A DNA stretch of 64,000 bases from Coxiellaceae bacterium UBA1530 (GTDB lineage Bacteria > Pseudomonadota > Gammaproteobacteria > Coxiellales > Coxiellaceae): NCBI GenBank assembly GCA_002323325.1, contig DCQA01000030.1, positions 1 through 64,000 of the forward strand, written 5' to 3'. Positions within the stretch are counted from its first letter, which is position 1; each line of letters begins with the position of its first letter. Positions 37,837 through 48,684 of the stretch are shown here, piece by piece. The notes under the pieces are model-generated. The model was given only the letters and a program-made list of their open reading frames with translations. It made no database searches and was not told the origin of the DNA. Made by a program: the position numbers and the translations under genes.

Positions 37837-38141
37837 TGCAAACATACACGATCTATATATTGTTGTGCGAGAATCAAAGCCTCTATACAGGCATTACAAC
37901 GAATCTTGAAAAACGTTATCAGCAACATTGTGATGGTACCGCTGCAAAATACACTAGAAGCTTCAAGCCCGTATCATTAGCTAAATACTGGAGCATTGGC
38001 TCAGACAGGGGCCATGCTCAGAAAATCGAATATCAAATCAAGCAACTATCACGAGAAAAAAAACGATACCTTATCGATCACATTAATGATACCAACCAAT
38101 TGATTGCATGCCTGAGCAACACAAAATTCACAGATAACTAA
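37836..38141 (+). CDS. GIY-YIG nuclease-domain protein (UPF0213/YhbQ type)
   Basis: 101 residues with a GIY-YIG-type fold: YTIYILLCENQSLYTGITTNLEKRYQQH supplies the paired YI and YTG tyrosines, then Arg in EKRYQQH, and GTAAKYTRSFKPVSLAKYW matches the family core. These single-domain proteins are often assigned to DNA repair but without proof. The ATG shares one base with the murB stop. Confidence 0.88.
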   Translation: MQTYTIYILLCENQSLYTGITTNLEKRYQQHCDGTAAKYTRSFKPVSLAKYWSIGSDRGHAQKIEYQIKQLSREKKRYLIDHINDTNQLIACLSNTKFTDN

Positions 38142-38144
38142 TAA

Positions 38145-41100
38145 CTACGACTTTCTGAAGCGTAACTTTAATTGCTTAAATACCATATACGCTGCTGGAA
38201 CGATAAATAACGAAAACAGTGTGCCTCCAAGCATCCCCGATACAATCACCAAACCAATTTGATGACGACTATTTGCACCTGCTCCAGATGATAACATCAA
38301 AGGTAAGGCACCCATCACCATCGCTGCTGTTGTCATCAGAATAGGACGTAAACGCACTGAGGAACCACTCATGATAGCATCGAATATTGATTCACCTTGA
38401 TCTAATTTCGTATTAGCAAACTGAGTAATTAAAATCCCGTGCTTAGCAATGAGTCCAATTAAGGTAATCAATCCAATGACCGTATACATGTTAATGGTAC
38501 CACCAGCATAACGAAGACAAAGTAAGGCAAAGACAATCGATAAAGGTACGCACAATAAAATAATCAATGGATCAAGGAAGCTTTCAAATTGCGCGGCTAA
38601 TATTAAATAGATAAAAACAACTGCCAGTAAAAACAAGGTAGCTGTACTGCTATTCGAATTGATAGCATCCAAGGCATCTCCTGAAAACGTAAAACTAACA
38701 CCGCTAGGTAATAAGCTCGGTAGCTCTTGATTTAGGTATTGTATAGCCTCCGCCATCGAATAATCCTTACTAAACTGCGCCGTAATGGATGTGGATTGCT
38801 GTCGATTATAATGCGGTAATTGAGATTGCCTGATAGCTGGTTTAAGTGACACAAGCTCTGACAAAGGAATCATATCACCAGTTGAACTTTTCACATAAAA
38901 AGACAGTAACGAGTACAAATCAGAGCGCAGACTTGCATCTGCTAAAAGATAAGTATAATAGCTAAAGCTACTCAACGTAAAGCTGGTCACATTCTGTGTT
39001 CCCAGTAGCGTAGCTACAGTATCCGTGATTTCTTGAATAGGAACATTGAGCTTTGCTGCCATGATCCGATTAATCACAATATCGTACTCCTGCATATCGT
39101 AGGCAATGTCTGTACGCATATCCTGAAAGTGAGGATTATCTGATTGTAGCTTTGACATAATTGAGGATGCATTTTTATAGAGCTGATCATAATCTGATGC
39201 ACCATATAACAAAAATTCCACACCATCATAACCGGCGTGACTCCCACCAATCGCATGAGCCATCGCATTGATACCGGTAGCCTGCTTAATACGCTGATTC
39301 ATGATGTTTTGCACATCTTCTGATGACATCATTCTCTCTGACCATGGCTTTAATTGCATGATAACAAAACTAGGAGCTCCGTGAATATTATTACCCTGCG
39401 CAAGGGATACTGTCGATGAGATAGCATCAATCCCATGAGTCAGTGAGACAATGGTGTTTAGTTTTGTTTCAACAGATTTAACATCTTCATTAACAGGCGC
39501 ATGGTAAACCACAAACACCAAACCCACATCCTCATCAGGTAAAGCATTAAAAGGAACAGAACGCGCGAAAAAACCACCCACGATAACAATGATAATCATA
39601 CTGAGTAACACGGTGTATTTTTGTTGAAGCACCCAGCCTAAGATAGTTTGATAATTAATGATTAATCGGCCGAATAATTGTTCGACGCACCGTTGCCATC
39701 GAGCCAATGAAAATCTTCCGATGTTATTATCGACTGCCGTAGGTGATACTAATAATTTTGAGCACATCATGGGCGATAACGTTAGAGAAACAAATCCAGA
39801 AATAATCACAGCACCAGCCAATGTGAACGCAAACGGTGTTAAAAATGCTGCTGCCATGCCTGTCATAAAACCAAAGGGGGCATACACAGCAGCCAATGTT
39901 AAAGTCATCACAACAATTGCAAATACAATCTCTTTACTACCATTGATAGCTGCCTCTTGAGGCGACTCGCCTGCTTCAATTCGTCGATATGTATTTTCCA
40001 ATACGACAATCGCATCATCAACCACCAGCCCAACAGATAGCACGATAGCAATTAACGTCACCATGTTAATACTGAATCCCAGGACATACATGAGTGCAAA
40101 CGTTGAGATCAAACATATCGGGATTGTAATCACTGGGATAAATACACTTCGCAAATTACCCAGAAAAATTAAGATTACAAAAATAACAAATAACACCGCG
40201 AATGCGATCGCTGTATACACTTCATCAACACTCGCATTCATGAAGATGGACATATCGCTAAAGGGTGTCATAGTTAACCCTTCTGGTAATGAAGGCTTTA
40301 ACTGCTCAAGAAACTGTTTAACCGCTGTTGCTGTTTGAATCTCATTCGCATCATTCGTTGTGTTGACTTCAAGAATGATAGCTGGTTCTCCGTTATACTT
40401 TGCAATTACAGAAGTCGTCGCAAAACCTTTGAGCTCAACACTAGCAATATCTTTGACTGATAATAAAGTGCCGTTATCATTCTTCACCACAATATCTTTA
40501 AAATCTTGGATGGTTTTAAGGGAGGTGTCCAAATTTAATGGGAAATCAATCACTTTACCGGTTATTGTACCAGCAGCCTCTTGAGTATTAGCGTCAGCAA
40601 TGACCTCGGCTATCTCTCTGACAGATAAATGTAATGTTTTTAATTTCTGAGGATCAACAGTAATGACCATACTATAGGGATCAGCACCATGTGACCGCAC
40701 GTCACCAACACCTTCAATCTGTGAAATCTGATCCTCAATATTCCTCGTTACAAAATCTTGTAGATTTTGTAACGGCATATTTGGATCTGAAATAGCAATA
40801 CGTAACAAGGACGTTGAGCGATACCCTTCTTTAACAATTGGTGAACTGGGTAGATTATCGGGGAGCCGCTTCAATGACATATCAACCCGCGTCCTAACAT
40901 CATTCATCACTTCGTTATAGTCTGCATGGTCATTGAGAGTTAAACTAATTGAACTCCCACCCTTAATGCTCGTAGACTCGATGTAATCAATTCCAGAAAC
41001 CGCACTGATCACATCTTCCAGTGGCGTTGTAATGTTCTCTTCCATGTAAGAGGCACTGGCACCATCCCATGCTGTACTGACATTAATGCTATTCGTGCTG

Positions 41101-41219
41101 AAGTCTGGTAGATAATTTACACTTAAACGGGTAAATGCGAGCAATCCAAGTATGATCAACACTAAACTCAATACCGTGGCTAAGACTGGGCGCTTAATGC
41201 AAACAACCGATAGGTTCAT
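38145..41219 (-). CDS. RND (HAE-1) efflux pump inner-membrane subunit
   Basis: Proton-driven drug or lipophile efflux pump of the AcrB/MdtBC type. 1024 residues with 12 membrane segments and two large periplasmic loops. Proton relay Asp pair is in VGLVVDDAIVVLENTYRR (TM4) and the TM10 Lys in IGLIAKHGILITQFAN; the docking and porter loops are of normal length. I choose the ATG at 41219, whose ATGA overlaps the stop of the membrane-fusion gene; a GTG at 41228 is in frame. No outer-membrane TolC-type gene is adjacent, so the partner lies elsewhere. Confidence 0.93.
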   Translation of the reverse strand: MNLSVVCIKRPVLATVLSLVLIILGLLAFTRLSVNYLPDFSTNSINVSTAWDGASASYMEENITTPLEDVISAVSGIDYIESTSIKGGSSISLTLNDHADYNEVMNDVRTRVDMSLKRLPDNLPSSPIVKEGYRSTSLLRIAISDPNMPLQNLQDFVTRNIEDQISQIEGVGDVRSHGADPYSMVITVDPQKLKTLHLSVREIAEVIADANTQEAAGTITGKVIDFPLNLDTSLKTIQDFKDIVVKNDNGTLLSVKDIASVELKGFATTSVIAKYNGEPAIILEVNTTNDANEIQTATAVKQFLEQLKPSLPEGLTMTPFSDMSIFMNASVDEVYTAIAFAVLFVIFVILIFLGNLRSVFIPVITIPICLISTFALMYVLGFSINMVTLIAIVLSVGLVVDDAIVVLENTYRRIEAGESPQEAAINGSKEIVFAIVVMTLTLAAVYAPFGFMTGMAAAFLTPFAFTLAGAVIISGFVSLTLSPMMCSKLLVSPTAVDNNIGRFSLARWQRCVEQLFGRLIINYQTILGWVLQQKYTVLLSMIIIVIVGGFFARSVPFNALPDEDVGLVFVVYHAPVNEDVKSVETKLNTIVSLTHGIDAISSTVSLAQGNNIHGAPSFVIMQLKPWSERMMSSEDVQNIMNQRIKQATGINAMAHAIGGSHAGYDGVEFLLYGASDYDQLYKNASSIMSKLQSDNPHFQDMRTDIAYDMQEYDIVINRIMAAKLNVPIQEITDTVATLLGTQNVTSFTLSSFSYYTYLLADASLRSDLYSLLSFYVKSSTGDMIPLSELVSLKPAIRQSQLPHYNRQQSTSITAQFSKDYSMAEAIQYLNQELPSLLPSGVSFTFSGDALDAINSNSSTATLFLLAVVFIYLILAAQFESFLDPLIILLCVPLSIVFALLCLRYAGGTINMYTVIGLITLIGLIAKHGILITQFANTKLDQGESIFDAIMSGSSVRLRPILMTTAAMVMGALPLMLSSGAGANSRHQIGLVIVSGMLGGTLFSLFIVPAAYMVFKQLKLRFRKS

Positions 41220-42286
41220 TTTTCGCACTCAGCTGTTGATGTGACTTTCACTGAAGAACCCTGATGTAGCTGATCCATCCCGCTGGTAACAATACTATCA
41301 TTTGCTGTTAGCCCTTTAAGCACTTCCACATCATCACCATACTGGTCACCTATAGAGATATTGATCTGAGCAGCTTTACCGTTGTCGACAGTATACACCG
41401 AATAACTACCAATATCGGTTTGAACACTCAATCGCGGCACCAACAAGACAGCACTTTTTTGACCAATATGCTGTGTAATCATCACATCCTGTCCTGGATA
41501 AAAATGATGTTTCGGATTGTCCAGTGTCGCTGTCAGTGCAATGGTTTGCGTCTCTGGATTGATTGCACGTCCGATAAACGAGACTTTTGCCGAGGCATTC
41601 ACTGAACCTTTGTAGTTTTGAATAGACACCGATTGATTTATGGCTAATGACTTTGTGTACCAGCCTGGTAATGAATACACTGCTCGTAATTGATCTGAAT
41701 TCACAAGCGTTGTGAGCTCAGAATTATTTGTTACATAATCTCCAACACTCACTGTGATTTGTCCAACATAGCCATCGAAAGGTGCATTGATAGACATGTT
41801 ATCCAACTCAATCTGCTTCTGCTCAACGGCATTAATCGCAAGGTCATAGGCTTGTTGCAATGACTCTAGATCTTGCTTTGAAATACCTTCGTTCTTAACT
41901 AACGAGCGCCCCCTCTTGAGCTGTTTACCAGCAACGACCTTAGAAATCTTTGCAGCCGCAAGCTCAGCCACCTGGTCTTTGTTATCCAATTGAATCACTG
42001 TTTCACCTTGTTTCACAAAACTACCTTCTTTCACTGGTATCTCAGTGATGTAGCCTGCCTCTTTTGAAGTCAGTGTCGTATGCTTAGAGGCATACAGTCG
42101 TGCCGACGATGAGACTTTCAGATCCACTGATTGTGGACAGATATGGGACAACGCTACATTAATCGTCGCGCCTTTCGCCTTAGCACGTTTACTTGCTGTT
42201 TGACCTGCTTTATCAGAGCCACTACAACCAACCAAACTGAGCATAATGAGGAGAAATAGACCTCTTGATAACATACGATCGCACAT
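41216..42286 (-). CDS. RND membrane-fusion (periplasmic adaptor) lipoprotein
   Basis: AcrA/HlyD family adaptor for the downstream pump. About 356 residues, signal peptide with lipobox LVGC (FLLIMLSLVGCSG). Blocks GYITEIPVKEGSFVKQGETVIQLD (biotinyl-lipoyl domain), an alpha-hairpin, and INAPFDGYVGQITVSVGDYV are typical. Start is uncertain: ATGs at 42301, 42286 and 42274 are in frame, none with a strong ribosome binding site; 42286 gives a normal signal peptide length. Confidence 0.88.
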   Translation of the reverse strand: MCDRMLSRGLFLLIMLSLVGCSGSDKAGQTASKRAKAKGATINVALSHICPQSVDLKVSSSARLYASKHTTLTSKEAGYITEIPVKEGSFVKQGETVIQLDNKDQVAELAAAKISKVVAGKQLKRGRSLVKNEGISKQDLESLQQAYDLAINAVEQKQIELDNMSINAPFDGYVGQITVSVGDYVTNNSELTTLVNSDQLRAVYSLPGWYTKSLAINQSVSIQNYKGSVNASAKVSFIGRAINPETQTIALTATLDNPKHHFYPGQDVMITQHIGQKSAVLLVPRLSVQTDIGSYSVYTVDNGKAAQINISIGDQYGDDVEVLKGLTANDSIVTSGMDQLHQGSSVKVTSTAECEK

Positions 42287-42651
42287 AAACAACTCACACA
42301 TGGTATGAAATTAGAATTACTATAGCACGACTTATGTTTTTTTTTGAACTTACCTACACTGAACATCAAGAAGCACACGCTTGACTGATGAATAATTAAT
42401 ATTCTCTTAATGTGAAAAATGATGTGCCTTACGATAAGTTAGCGTAATGGCTTGGTATTATATCTTAGCACTAACGCTTAAGAATAACCCACAAAAACAC
42501 CAACCATTGACGACGTGTCACTGTTGTACGCCTCACCCTTGAGACATCCTGCGAGTCACCGTATAGAACACATATTTTTAATTAAAGAAACAAAACCCAA
42601 TCGATCATGAGCCTCCTCTCACACAACAACACATCAATACGAGATACAACG
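42287..42651. other. 365-base divergent spacer
   Basis: Between the efflux pair and the unknown gene. It holds a candidate extended -10 on the plus strand (TG, G, TATTAT, 42453-42461) about 190 bases before the next start. No ORF is convincing. Confidence 0.35.
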
Positions 42652-43686
42652 ATGCCACACCCTAAAAAAACAAATTCACTGTTAATATCGTATAAAAAAG
42701 ACGCTGTGATAGCAGCCTGGGCCGAGGATCTCACATCATGGCTTCAGGACAGGCTTCCCGACGTTAAAGTGGATAACGATATCATAGAATGCTTCAAGGC
42801 ATTGTTAAATCACCATGGACATCAATACGATAGATCCATGAAACTTCAGATCCCTCAACATGATGTGAAACTCAGCGACTGTAGGCGCATCATACATCAA
42901 GCTCCATTCTGGTTTTATCCTTTCCAAGTCAGTGCGATGATCAACTACAATGACTACCTGAAACTTTACCGAGACTACAAAGACAATCAACGAAGTTTCC
43001 TGCTACCGATAATCATCAATAATGGAACAATTGATCATGTGTTTTTTCTAGGACAGTCATCAATGATCACCTCCGTCAATGATGCAACAGTGACATCACA
43101 CCTTCACAACGAACAAACGCAAATCCATCGATTTGACCAATACCAAGCGGCACAAGGTCTACGTAACAAATATGACTTAAACCTGAAACAATGGGCTAAG
43201 GCAATTGCATCCTCTGAACTATGTTGGCAGCGTTATGAGAGACTTAACCTTCGAAGCGAGTGGATGAAAACCCTATGCAACACCAAAATTCTGCTTAATG
43301 AAACCCAACGAACCAAATGGCATTTTTTTTCATCGAGCCCCTCGGATACTGATCAATTAGCTTTTATTCCCTTAGCTAATACACCTCACAACAAGCATGA
43401 AGTGATGCTTCAAGCTATTAGGATAAATCCTCATGGTAAAATATCTCATCAATCGTACTGGACTTTTCAATTAGAAGACCTTATCAAATTTGAATCGACC
43501 AAAATAACAACATGCGATTCCCATTATTATCTGACCGCTCGAAACTCTGAAGGAAAAACTGCACGCTTCATGTATTACGTTGATGGTGATGATTGGAAGC
43601 TACATAGCATGACCACAAAAGCACATGAGATTAAAAGGCAGGTCACAGAAGCTACAGTCACCTCACCCATGCAAATGCGTTCGTAA
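42652..43686 (+). CDS. Unrecognised protein, about 344 residues
   Basis: I recognise no family or motif. The product is soluble-looking: no signal peptide or membrane segment; rich in Gln, Asn, His, Ser and Lys with several aromatic stretches (FWFYPFQVS, RYERLNLRSEWM, YWTFQLEDL). I choose the ATG at 42652 because GAGA precedes it; the in-frame ATG at 42607 has none. It stands between divergent efflux genes and the dcd operon and ends at the bidirectional terminator 43799-43825. It could be a secreted effector in a host-associated lineage, but the sequence gives no direct sign. Confidence 0.6.
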   Translation: MPHPKKTNSLLISYKKDAVIAAWAEDLTSWLQDRLPDVKVDNDIIECFKALLNHHGHQYDRSMKLQIPQHDVKLSDCRRIIHQAPFWFYPFQVSAMINYNDYLKLYRDYKDNQRSFLLPIIINNGTIDHVFFLGQSSMITSVNDATVTSHLHNEQTQIHRFDQYQAAQGLRNKYDLNLKQWAKAIASSELCWQRYERLNLRSEWMKTLCNTKILLNETQRTKWHFFSSSPSDTDQLAFIPLANTPHNKHEVMLQAIRINPHGKISHQSYWTFQLEDLIKFESTKITTCDSHYYLTARNSEGKTARFMYYVDGDDWKLHSMTTKAHEIKRQVTEATVTSPMQMRS

Positions 43687-43798
43687 AAATAGTTTTTGTT
43701 ACGCACTCAATCTCTGGCCCACATACACTGCCCTTAAAATTGCATTAAAAATAACTCCTTGTGATATTCAACTTATCAATTTAGAAAAACACCCATTA

Positions 43799-43825
43799 AA
43801 AAAGCCAAGATTAACCTGGCTTTTT
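43799..43825. terminator. Bidirectional rho-independent terminator
   Basis: AAAAAGCCA / TGGCTTTTT arms (9 pairs) with a 9-base loop. On the plus strand the stem runs into TTTTT, on the minus strand into TTTTTT, so it can end both the unknown gene and the leftward dcd transcript. Confidence 0.85.
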
Positions 43826-43856
43826 CATGCAACAATCCGTACTTACTTGAGATTAT

Positions 43857-44429
43857 TTATGCTATGGGTAGTGTCACACCACGCTGACCTTGATATTTAC
43901 CTGCACGGTCAGCGTATGATGTTTCGCACACTTCATCAGACTCAAGAAACAGCACCTGAGCAACGCCTTCGTTGGCATAAATTTTTGCTGGTAAATTGGT
44001 GGTGTTTGAAAACTCTAACGTAACATGCCCTTCCCACTCTGGCTCTAACGGCGTTACATTCACAATAATGCCACATCGAGCATAGGTTGATTTACCCAAG
44101 CAAATCGTCAATACATTTCGAGGGATTTTAAAATATTCAACAGTGCGCGCTAAGGCAAACGAATTAGGTGGAATAATACAGACGTCAGCCGTTTGATCCA
44201 CAAAACTATTGGCATCAAATGCTTTCGGGTCAACAATGGCCGAATTAATGTTTGTGAAAACCTTAAATTCATTTGAACAACGCACATCATAGCCATAGCT
44301 TGATGTACCATATGAGATCACTTTGTTGTTATCTACGTTGCGCACCTGCTGGGGCTCAAATGGTGATATCATTCCTTGCTCTTTGGCCATACGCTGAATC
44401 CAACGATCAGATTTGATACTCATACTCAC
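43857..44429 (-). CDS. dcd: dCTP deaminase
   Basis: Supplies dUTP for dTMP synthesis. 190 residues, normal. Seen: [57 protein letters not shown] and the active-site Glu in [12 protein letters not shown], with the C-terminal [15 protein letters not shown] is 7 bases before the ATG at 44429, whose ATGA overlaps the stop of mrp. Confidence 0.96.
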   Translation of the reverse strand: MSMSIKSDRWIQRMAKEQGMISPFEPQQVRNVDNNKVISYGTSSYGYDVRCSNEFKVFTNINSAIVDPKAFDANSFVDQTADVCIIPPNSFALARTVEYFKIPRNVLTICLGKSTYARCGIIVNVTPLEPEWEGHVTLEFSNTTNLPAKIYANEGVAQVLFLESDEVCETSYADRAGKYQGQRGVTLPIA

Positions 44430-45529
44430 TCTCCTGTTGCTGAGGTATCGGACTCCACCGATACATTAAAATGATGGTCATAATTCACGGGCAGCTTAAT
44501 GATTTCAGCACATAACTGTGTTGCAATATGATGGTATCGTTGTGCTATCTCACCATCAGTATCTCTGCAGACAATCGGATGACCTTGATCAGCCGCCTCT
44601 CGAACAGGCAATGATAGAGGTAATTGACCCAATACGGGAATAGACTCTGCATCGGCCATAGCGATGGCGCCGCCAGTTCCAAATAATGCGGATTCATGCC
44701 CACATGCTGAACAAATATGTGTACTCATGTTTTCTATTACACCTATCACGGGAATAGAGACTTTGTGAAACATTTGTATCGCTTTACGAGCATCGTATAA
44801 AGCAACGTCTTGTGGTGTTGAAACGATCAACGCACCGGTTAAACGAACTACTTTTGATAAAGTTAGCTGAACATCTCCAGTACCTGGTGGCATATCAATG
44901 ATCAAAAAATCCAACTCTGGCCATGATGTTTGCTGCAGAAGTTGCGTCAATACTTTACTCACCATGGGGCCTCGCCATACCATCGGCTGATCTACGCCGA
45001 CAAGGTAGCCCATCGACATGCTATAGATCCCATGCGCTTCTACAGGTTCTAAACGAGCTTCTTTGGATTCTGTGATACCTGATACACCCAGCATGGTGGG
45101 TTGATTAGGGCCATAGATATCTGCATCTAATATACCTACCCGGAAGCCTTGTTGCGCTAAGGCACAAGCTACATTCACAGACGTGGTTGACTTACCAACA
45201 CCACCTTTTCCTGACGCCACTGCGATGACATTACGCACATTCGCAAGCGCTTTTTTATCAGATGGCTGGCCATGTGAACGAATACTCAACGCCCACTCTA
45301 TGGACAATGCAGCATCGTGAATCACTGAACTACAATTCTCTTGAATCTCAGCCTCCATCGTAGAACGTTGAAGCGAGGAAACTCCCACACGTAACGTTAT
45401 ACGCAAGCAACCACCATCTGAGGGTGAGCCAACCATAGCAAAACGCGCCACATCCACCAATAAAATATCAGAATGAGGAATGACATAATGGGCCAATATT
45501 GATTCAATAGCTGCTGCTGTAATTGTCAC
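44426..45529 (-). CDS. apbC: Iron-sulfur cluster carrier, Mrp/ApbC P-loop ATPase
   Basis: Cytosolic ATPase that loads Fe-S clusters into target enzymes. 367 residues. N-terminal domain of the MIP18/DUF59 type followed by the deviant Walker [32 protein letters not shown] and the metal-binding pair CSACGH (CxxC). Start GTG at 45529, with GAGGG upstream; the longer 28-codon N-terminus is hydrophobic and atypical. Overlaps dcd by ATGA; mrp and dcd are often paired in this class. Divergent from metG, as in E. coli. Confidence 0.95.
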   Translation of the reverse strand: MTITAAAIESILAHYVIPHSDILLVDVARFAMVGSPSDGGCLRITLRVGVSSLQRSTMEAEIQENCSSVIHDAALSIEWALSIRSHGQPSDKKALANVRNVIAVASGKGGVGKSTTSVNVACALAQQGFRVGILDADIYGPNQPTMLGVSGITESKEARLEPVEAHGIYSMSMGYLVGVDQPMVWRGPMVSKVLTQLLQQTSWPELDFLIIDMPPGTGDVQLTLSKVVRLTGALIVSTPQDVALYDARKAIQMFHKVSIPVIGVIENMSTHICSACGHESALFGTGGAIAMADAESIPVLGQLPLSLPVREAADQGHPIVCRDTDGEIAQRYHHIATQLCAEIIKLPVNYDHHFNVSVESDTSATGE

Positions 45530-45679
45530 TTGAGACCCTCTTGAGAACGATGCGAGGCAGTATAACACGCCCGATCCCAAGGCCCAATATCCTCTGAATC
45601 TCAGCTTGTCCAAGTACTACACATACTGACATGAACCTTGTATAGTGGCTGCCAATATCACACTGCTAAGAGACAGCCC

Positions 45680-47329
45680 ATGGATCAATCCATTCCACGC
45701 ACTATCCTCGCCACCATTGCGCTCCCTTATGCCAATGGCCCCATTCATTTGGGTCACCTTGTAGAAGCAATACAAGCTGATATCTGGGTACGTTTTCAAC
45801 AATTGCGTGGTAATACGTGCTTGTACCTATCTGGGAGTGATGCACATGGCACGGCCATCATGCTGTCAGCAGAAAAACAGGACTGCTCGCCCGAAGAAGT
45901 GATCACTCGTATTCGTCAACAACATATGACCACCTTCAGCGGATTTCAAATCCATTTTGACGCATTCCACACAACCCACTCTGATGAAAACCGAGCATTG
46001 TGTACGACTATTTACAACGCATTAAAAGCTCGTGGCGATATAACCACTCGCTCAATCAGCCAAGCCTTCGATCCTGAAAAAGGTCTATTTTTAGCTGATC
46101 GATTCATAAAAGGCACCTGCCCACGCTGCAAGGCACCTGATCAATTTGGCGATAACTGTGAAGTCTGCGGTGCTACTTACAGCCCCTCCGACCTGATTAA
46201 TCCAACATCAGCACTCTCAGGCGCAACACCTATCATGAAAGAATCTGAACATGTTTTTTTTCAATTAGAGCACCATCGTGACACGTTAGAGGCTTGGGTG
46301 ACTGATGAACATTTACAAGCGCCTGTTTCAAAAAAACTACGCGAATGGTTCAACGAACCGCTACGAGACTGGGACATCTCCCGTGACGCACCGTATTTTG
46401 GCTTTGAAATACCAGATGCACCAGGCAAATATTTTTATGTTTGGATGGATGCACCCATTGGGTATTTAGCGAGCTTAGAGCATCACTGCCAACAGCATGA
46501 TGACTTAACGTTGGATACTTTCTGGAACCCTGACAGCACTGCTGAGGTCTACCACTTTATTGGTAAAGACATTATCTATTTTCACGCGCTGTTTTGGCCA
46601 GCTATTCTACAAGGCGCAGGTTATCGCCTACCGACGGCAGTGTTTGCGCATGGATTCCTTACTATTAATGGCCAAAAGATGTCTAAATCTCGTGGCACCT
46701 TTATTACCGGTGACCACTACCTTGAGCAATTAGATCCAGCCTTTTTACGTTACTATACTGCAGCGAAACTTTCTTCGCAGGTTGAAGACATTGACCTAAG
46801 CGGAGAGGATTTTCTACATCGCAATAATTCTGACTTGGTAGGTAAATATATCAACCTGGCGAGCCGCAATGCTGGCTTCATTACTAAGCTATTTAACGGG
46901 CAGCTAGCAGATTCACTTCACGATCCTGCGCTTTATCAACATTTCATAGATGCCGGTGATACTATTGCTCAACATTACGAACAACGCGAGTTCAATCGTT
47001 GCATGCGTGACATCATGCAGCTCGCCGATCAAGCCAATCAATACATCGATCAATACAAACCCTGGACGTTAGCCAAAGATCCTGGACAACACCAGACAGT
47101 CCAGGCAATTTGCACACAGGGACTCAACTTATTTCGTGTATTAACAACCTATCTAAAACCAGTGCTACCTGAAATGGCCAAACAAGTTGAGACGTTCCTC
47201 AATTGTGAACCGCTTAACTGGCAAAATAGAGAAATGCCTTTACTGAATCACACCATCGAACGCTTCAAGCCACTACTGCAACGCATCACTCCAGAAGCGA
47301 TGGAACAACTGATGGGACCCAATGAATGA
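45680..47329 (+). CDS. metG: Methionyl-tRNA synthetase (no C-terminal tRNA-binding domain)
   Basis: Charges tRNA-Met. 549 residues. Seen: the HIGH-type [17 protein letters not shown], the zinc knuckle [18 protein letters not shown] near 145, and the KMSKS motif [13 protein letters not shown]. The E. coli protein carries an extra C-terminal dimerisation/tRNA-binding domain of about 110 residues that is absent here, as in many other bacteria. Start at 45680 fits the family; a longer in-frame start at 45638 does not. First gene of an ATGA-coupled trio. Confidence 0.95.
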   Translation: MDQSIPRTILATIALPYANGPIHLGHLVEAIQADIWVRFQQLRGNTCLYLSGSDAHGTAIMLSAEKQDCSPEEVITRIRQQHMTTFSGFQIHFDAFHTTHSDENRALCTTIYNALKARGDITTRSISQAFDPEKGLFLADRFIKGTCPRCKAPDQFGDNCEVCGATYSPSDLINPTSALSGATPIMKESEHVFFQLEHHRDTLEAWVTDEHLQAPVSKKLREWFNEPLRDWDISRDAPYFGFEIPDAPGKYFYVWMDAPIGYLASLEHHCQQHDDLTLDTFWNPDSTAEVYHFIGKDIIYFHALFWPAILQGAGYRLPTAVFAHGFLTINGQKMSKSRGTFITGDHYLEQLDPAFLRYYTAAKLSSQVEDIDLSGEDFLHRNNSDLVGKYINLASRNAGFITKLFNGQLADSLHDPALYQHFIDAGDTIAQHYEQREFNRCMRDIMQLADQANQYIDQYKPWTLAKDPGQHQTVQAICTQGLNLFRVLTTYLKPVLPEMAKQVETFLNCEPLNWQNREMPLLNHTIERFKPLLQRITPEAMEQLMGPNE

Positions 47330-47949
47330 GCTCGTTAATTGATCAAATTGACGCTTTACTCCCTCAAACACAATGCCGTGATTGCGAGTATGAGGATTGC
47401 CGCTCTTACGCGACGGCCATTGCTAATGATCATGAAGCACCCAATAAATGCTTACCGGGTGGAGAAACCACCTTTGAAAATATTGTAGACCTAATACAAG
47501 TCGATCCAGAACCATATCGTGCAAGCATTCAAGCTAATACTAAAGCTATCAAGCTTGCCGCTATAAGAGAAGAAGAGTGCATTGGCTGCACTAAGTGTAT
47601 TCAAGCATGCCCGGTGGATGCCATCATTGGCACTTCAAAACACATGCACACCATCATCACTGATGTTTGCAATGGTTGCGGACTATGCTTACCACCCTGT
47701 CCTGTGGACTGCATTGACTGGCTACCCTCCGAAAAGCGTACTCGTAGCGATGTCTTTGCCATGGCAGACCAATCACGAGAACGGTATCACCTATCGCTAG
47801 AACGTCGTGAACGCAACAGACAGCGTGACAAAACAAAACACCAACAAGCAAAACTGCAACAAGGATCCACTCAAGAAACGGTAGACGCTCGCAAGCGTGC
47901 TATGGCTGAGGCTATGCAACGTGCGCGCGCAAAAAAACGCTCCTTATGA
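47326..47949 (+). CDS. RnfB/RsxB-like iron-sulfur protein without membrane anchor
   Basis: 207 residues. An N-terminal Fe-S cluster domain ([15 protein letters not shown], with a fourth Cys in NKCLPGG), then a two-cluster ferredoxin domain ([16 protein letters not shown] and [16 protein letters not shown]), then a basic, coiled C-terminus ([11 protein letters not shown]...). RnfB normally starts with a membrane helix; it is missing here, and no other Rnf gene is present, so it acts as a soluble electron carrier of unknown partner. The ATGA overlaps metG and its own end overlaps nth by ATGA. Confidence 0.88.
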   Translation: MSSLIDQIDALLPQTQCRDCEYEDCRSYATAIANDHEAPNKCLPGGETTFENIVDLIQVDPEPYRASIQANTKAIKLAAIREEECIGCTKCIQACPVDAIIGTSKHMHTIITDVCNGCGLCLPPCPVDCIDWLPSEKRTRSDVFAMADQSRERYHLSLERRERNRQRDKTKHQQAKLQQGSTQETVDARKRAMAEAMQRARAKKRSL

Positions 47950-48578
47950 ATAAAGAGAAACGCATCGAAATATTTGAACGCTGGCAGGCACTGAACCCAA
48001 AGCCTACCACCGAACTGGTGTATCACTCGGATTTCGAGCTGCTGATTGCTGTTATGCTTTCTGCACAAGCCACTGACATCAGCGTCAATAAAGCGACTGC
48101 TCCCCTATTTCAATATGCCAATACACCAGAGGCTATCGTCAAACTCGGTGTAACTCGGTTAAAACAGGCCATTAAAACTATCGGCTTATACAATACCAAA
48201 GCAGAGAATGTTATTAAGACATGCCAACAACTCATTGAGAGACATCATTCACGCGTACCTGACACACGAGCCGCTCTCGAAGCATTACCCGGTGTTGGGC
48301 GAAAAACAGCTAATGTTGTCTTAAACACCGCTTTTGGGCAACCAACTATGGCGGTAGATACTCATATTTTTAGAGTCGCCAATCGTATCCCGTTAGCTCC
48401 CGGCAAGACTGTTCTAGAGGTCGAGAAAAAACTCCTGCGCAATATCCCTAAAGCTTTTCTTTATGATGCTCACCACTGGTTGATCCTACATGGTCGCTAT
48501 GTTTGTACGGCACGAAAACCACTGTGTAGCTCATGCCCCATTGAAGACCTTTGCGAATACCGCAACAAAACCAAATAA
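47946..48578 (+). CDS. nth: Endonuclease III
   Basis: DNA glycosylase/AP-lyase for oxidised pyrimidines. 210 residues. Helix-hairpin-helix [14 protein letters not shown] with catalytic Lys, the Asp in [11 protein letters not shown], and the [4Fe-4S] loop C-x6-C-x2-C-x5-C near the C-terminus ([17 protein letters not shown]). Third gene of the metG-rnfB-nth operon, overlapping the previous gene by ATGA. Confidence 0.97.
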   Translation: MNKEKRIEIFERWQALNPKPTTELVYHSDFELLIAVMLSAQATDISVNKATAPLFQYANTPEAIVKLGVTRLKQAIKTIGLYNTKAENVIKTCQQLIERHHSRVPDTRAALEALPGVGRKTANVVLNTAFGQPTMAVDTHIFRVANRIPLAPGKTVLEVEKKLLRNIPKAFLYDAHHWLILHGRYVCTARKPLCSSCPIEDLCEYRNKTK

Positions 48579-48684
48579 GCAATTAAATATAAAAATAATC
48601 ATATTATCATCTTGTTACCGACAATCTTTTACTTGGAAAAATTCTACTATAATAGGTTATAGGATGAACTACTGAGAAAAAATC

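Noticed and set aside
43625..44023. Plus-strand open frame overlapping dcd
   Set aside because: Crosses the bidirectional terminator and overlaps both neighbouring coding regions.
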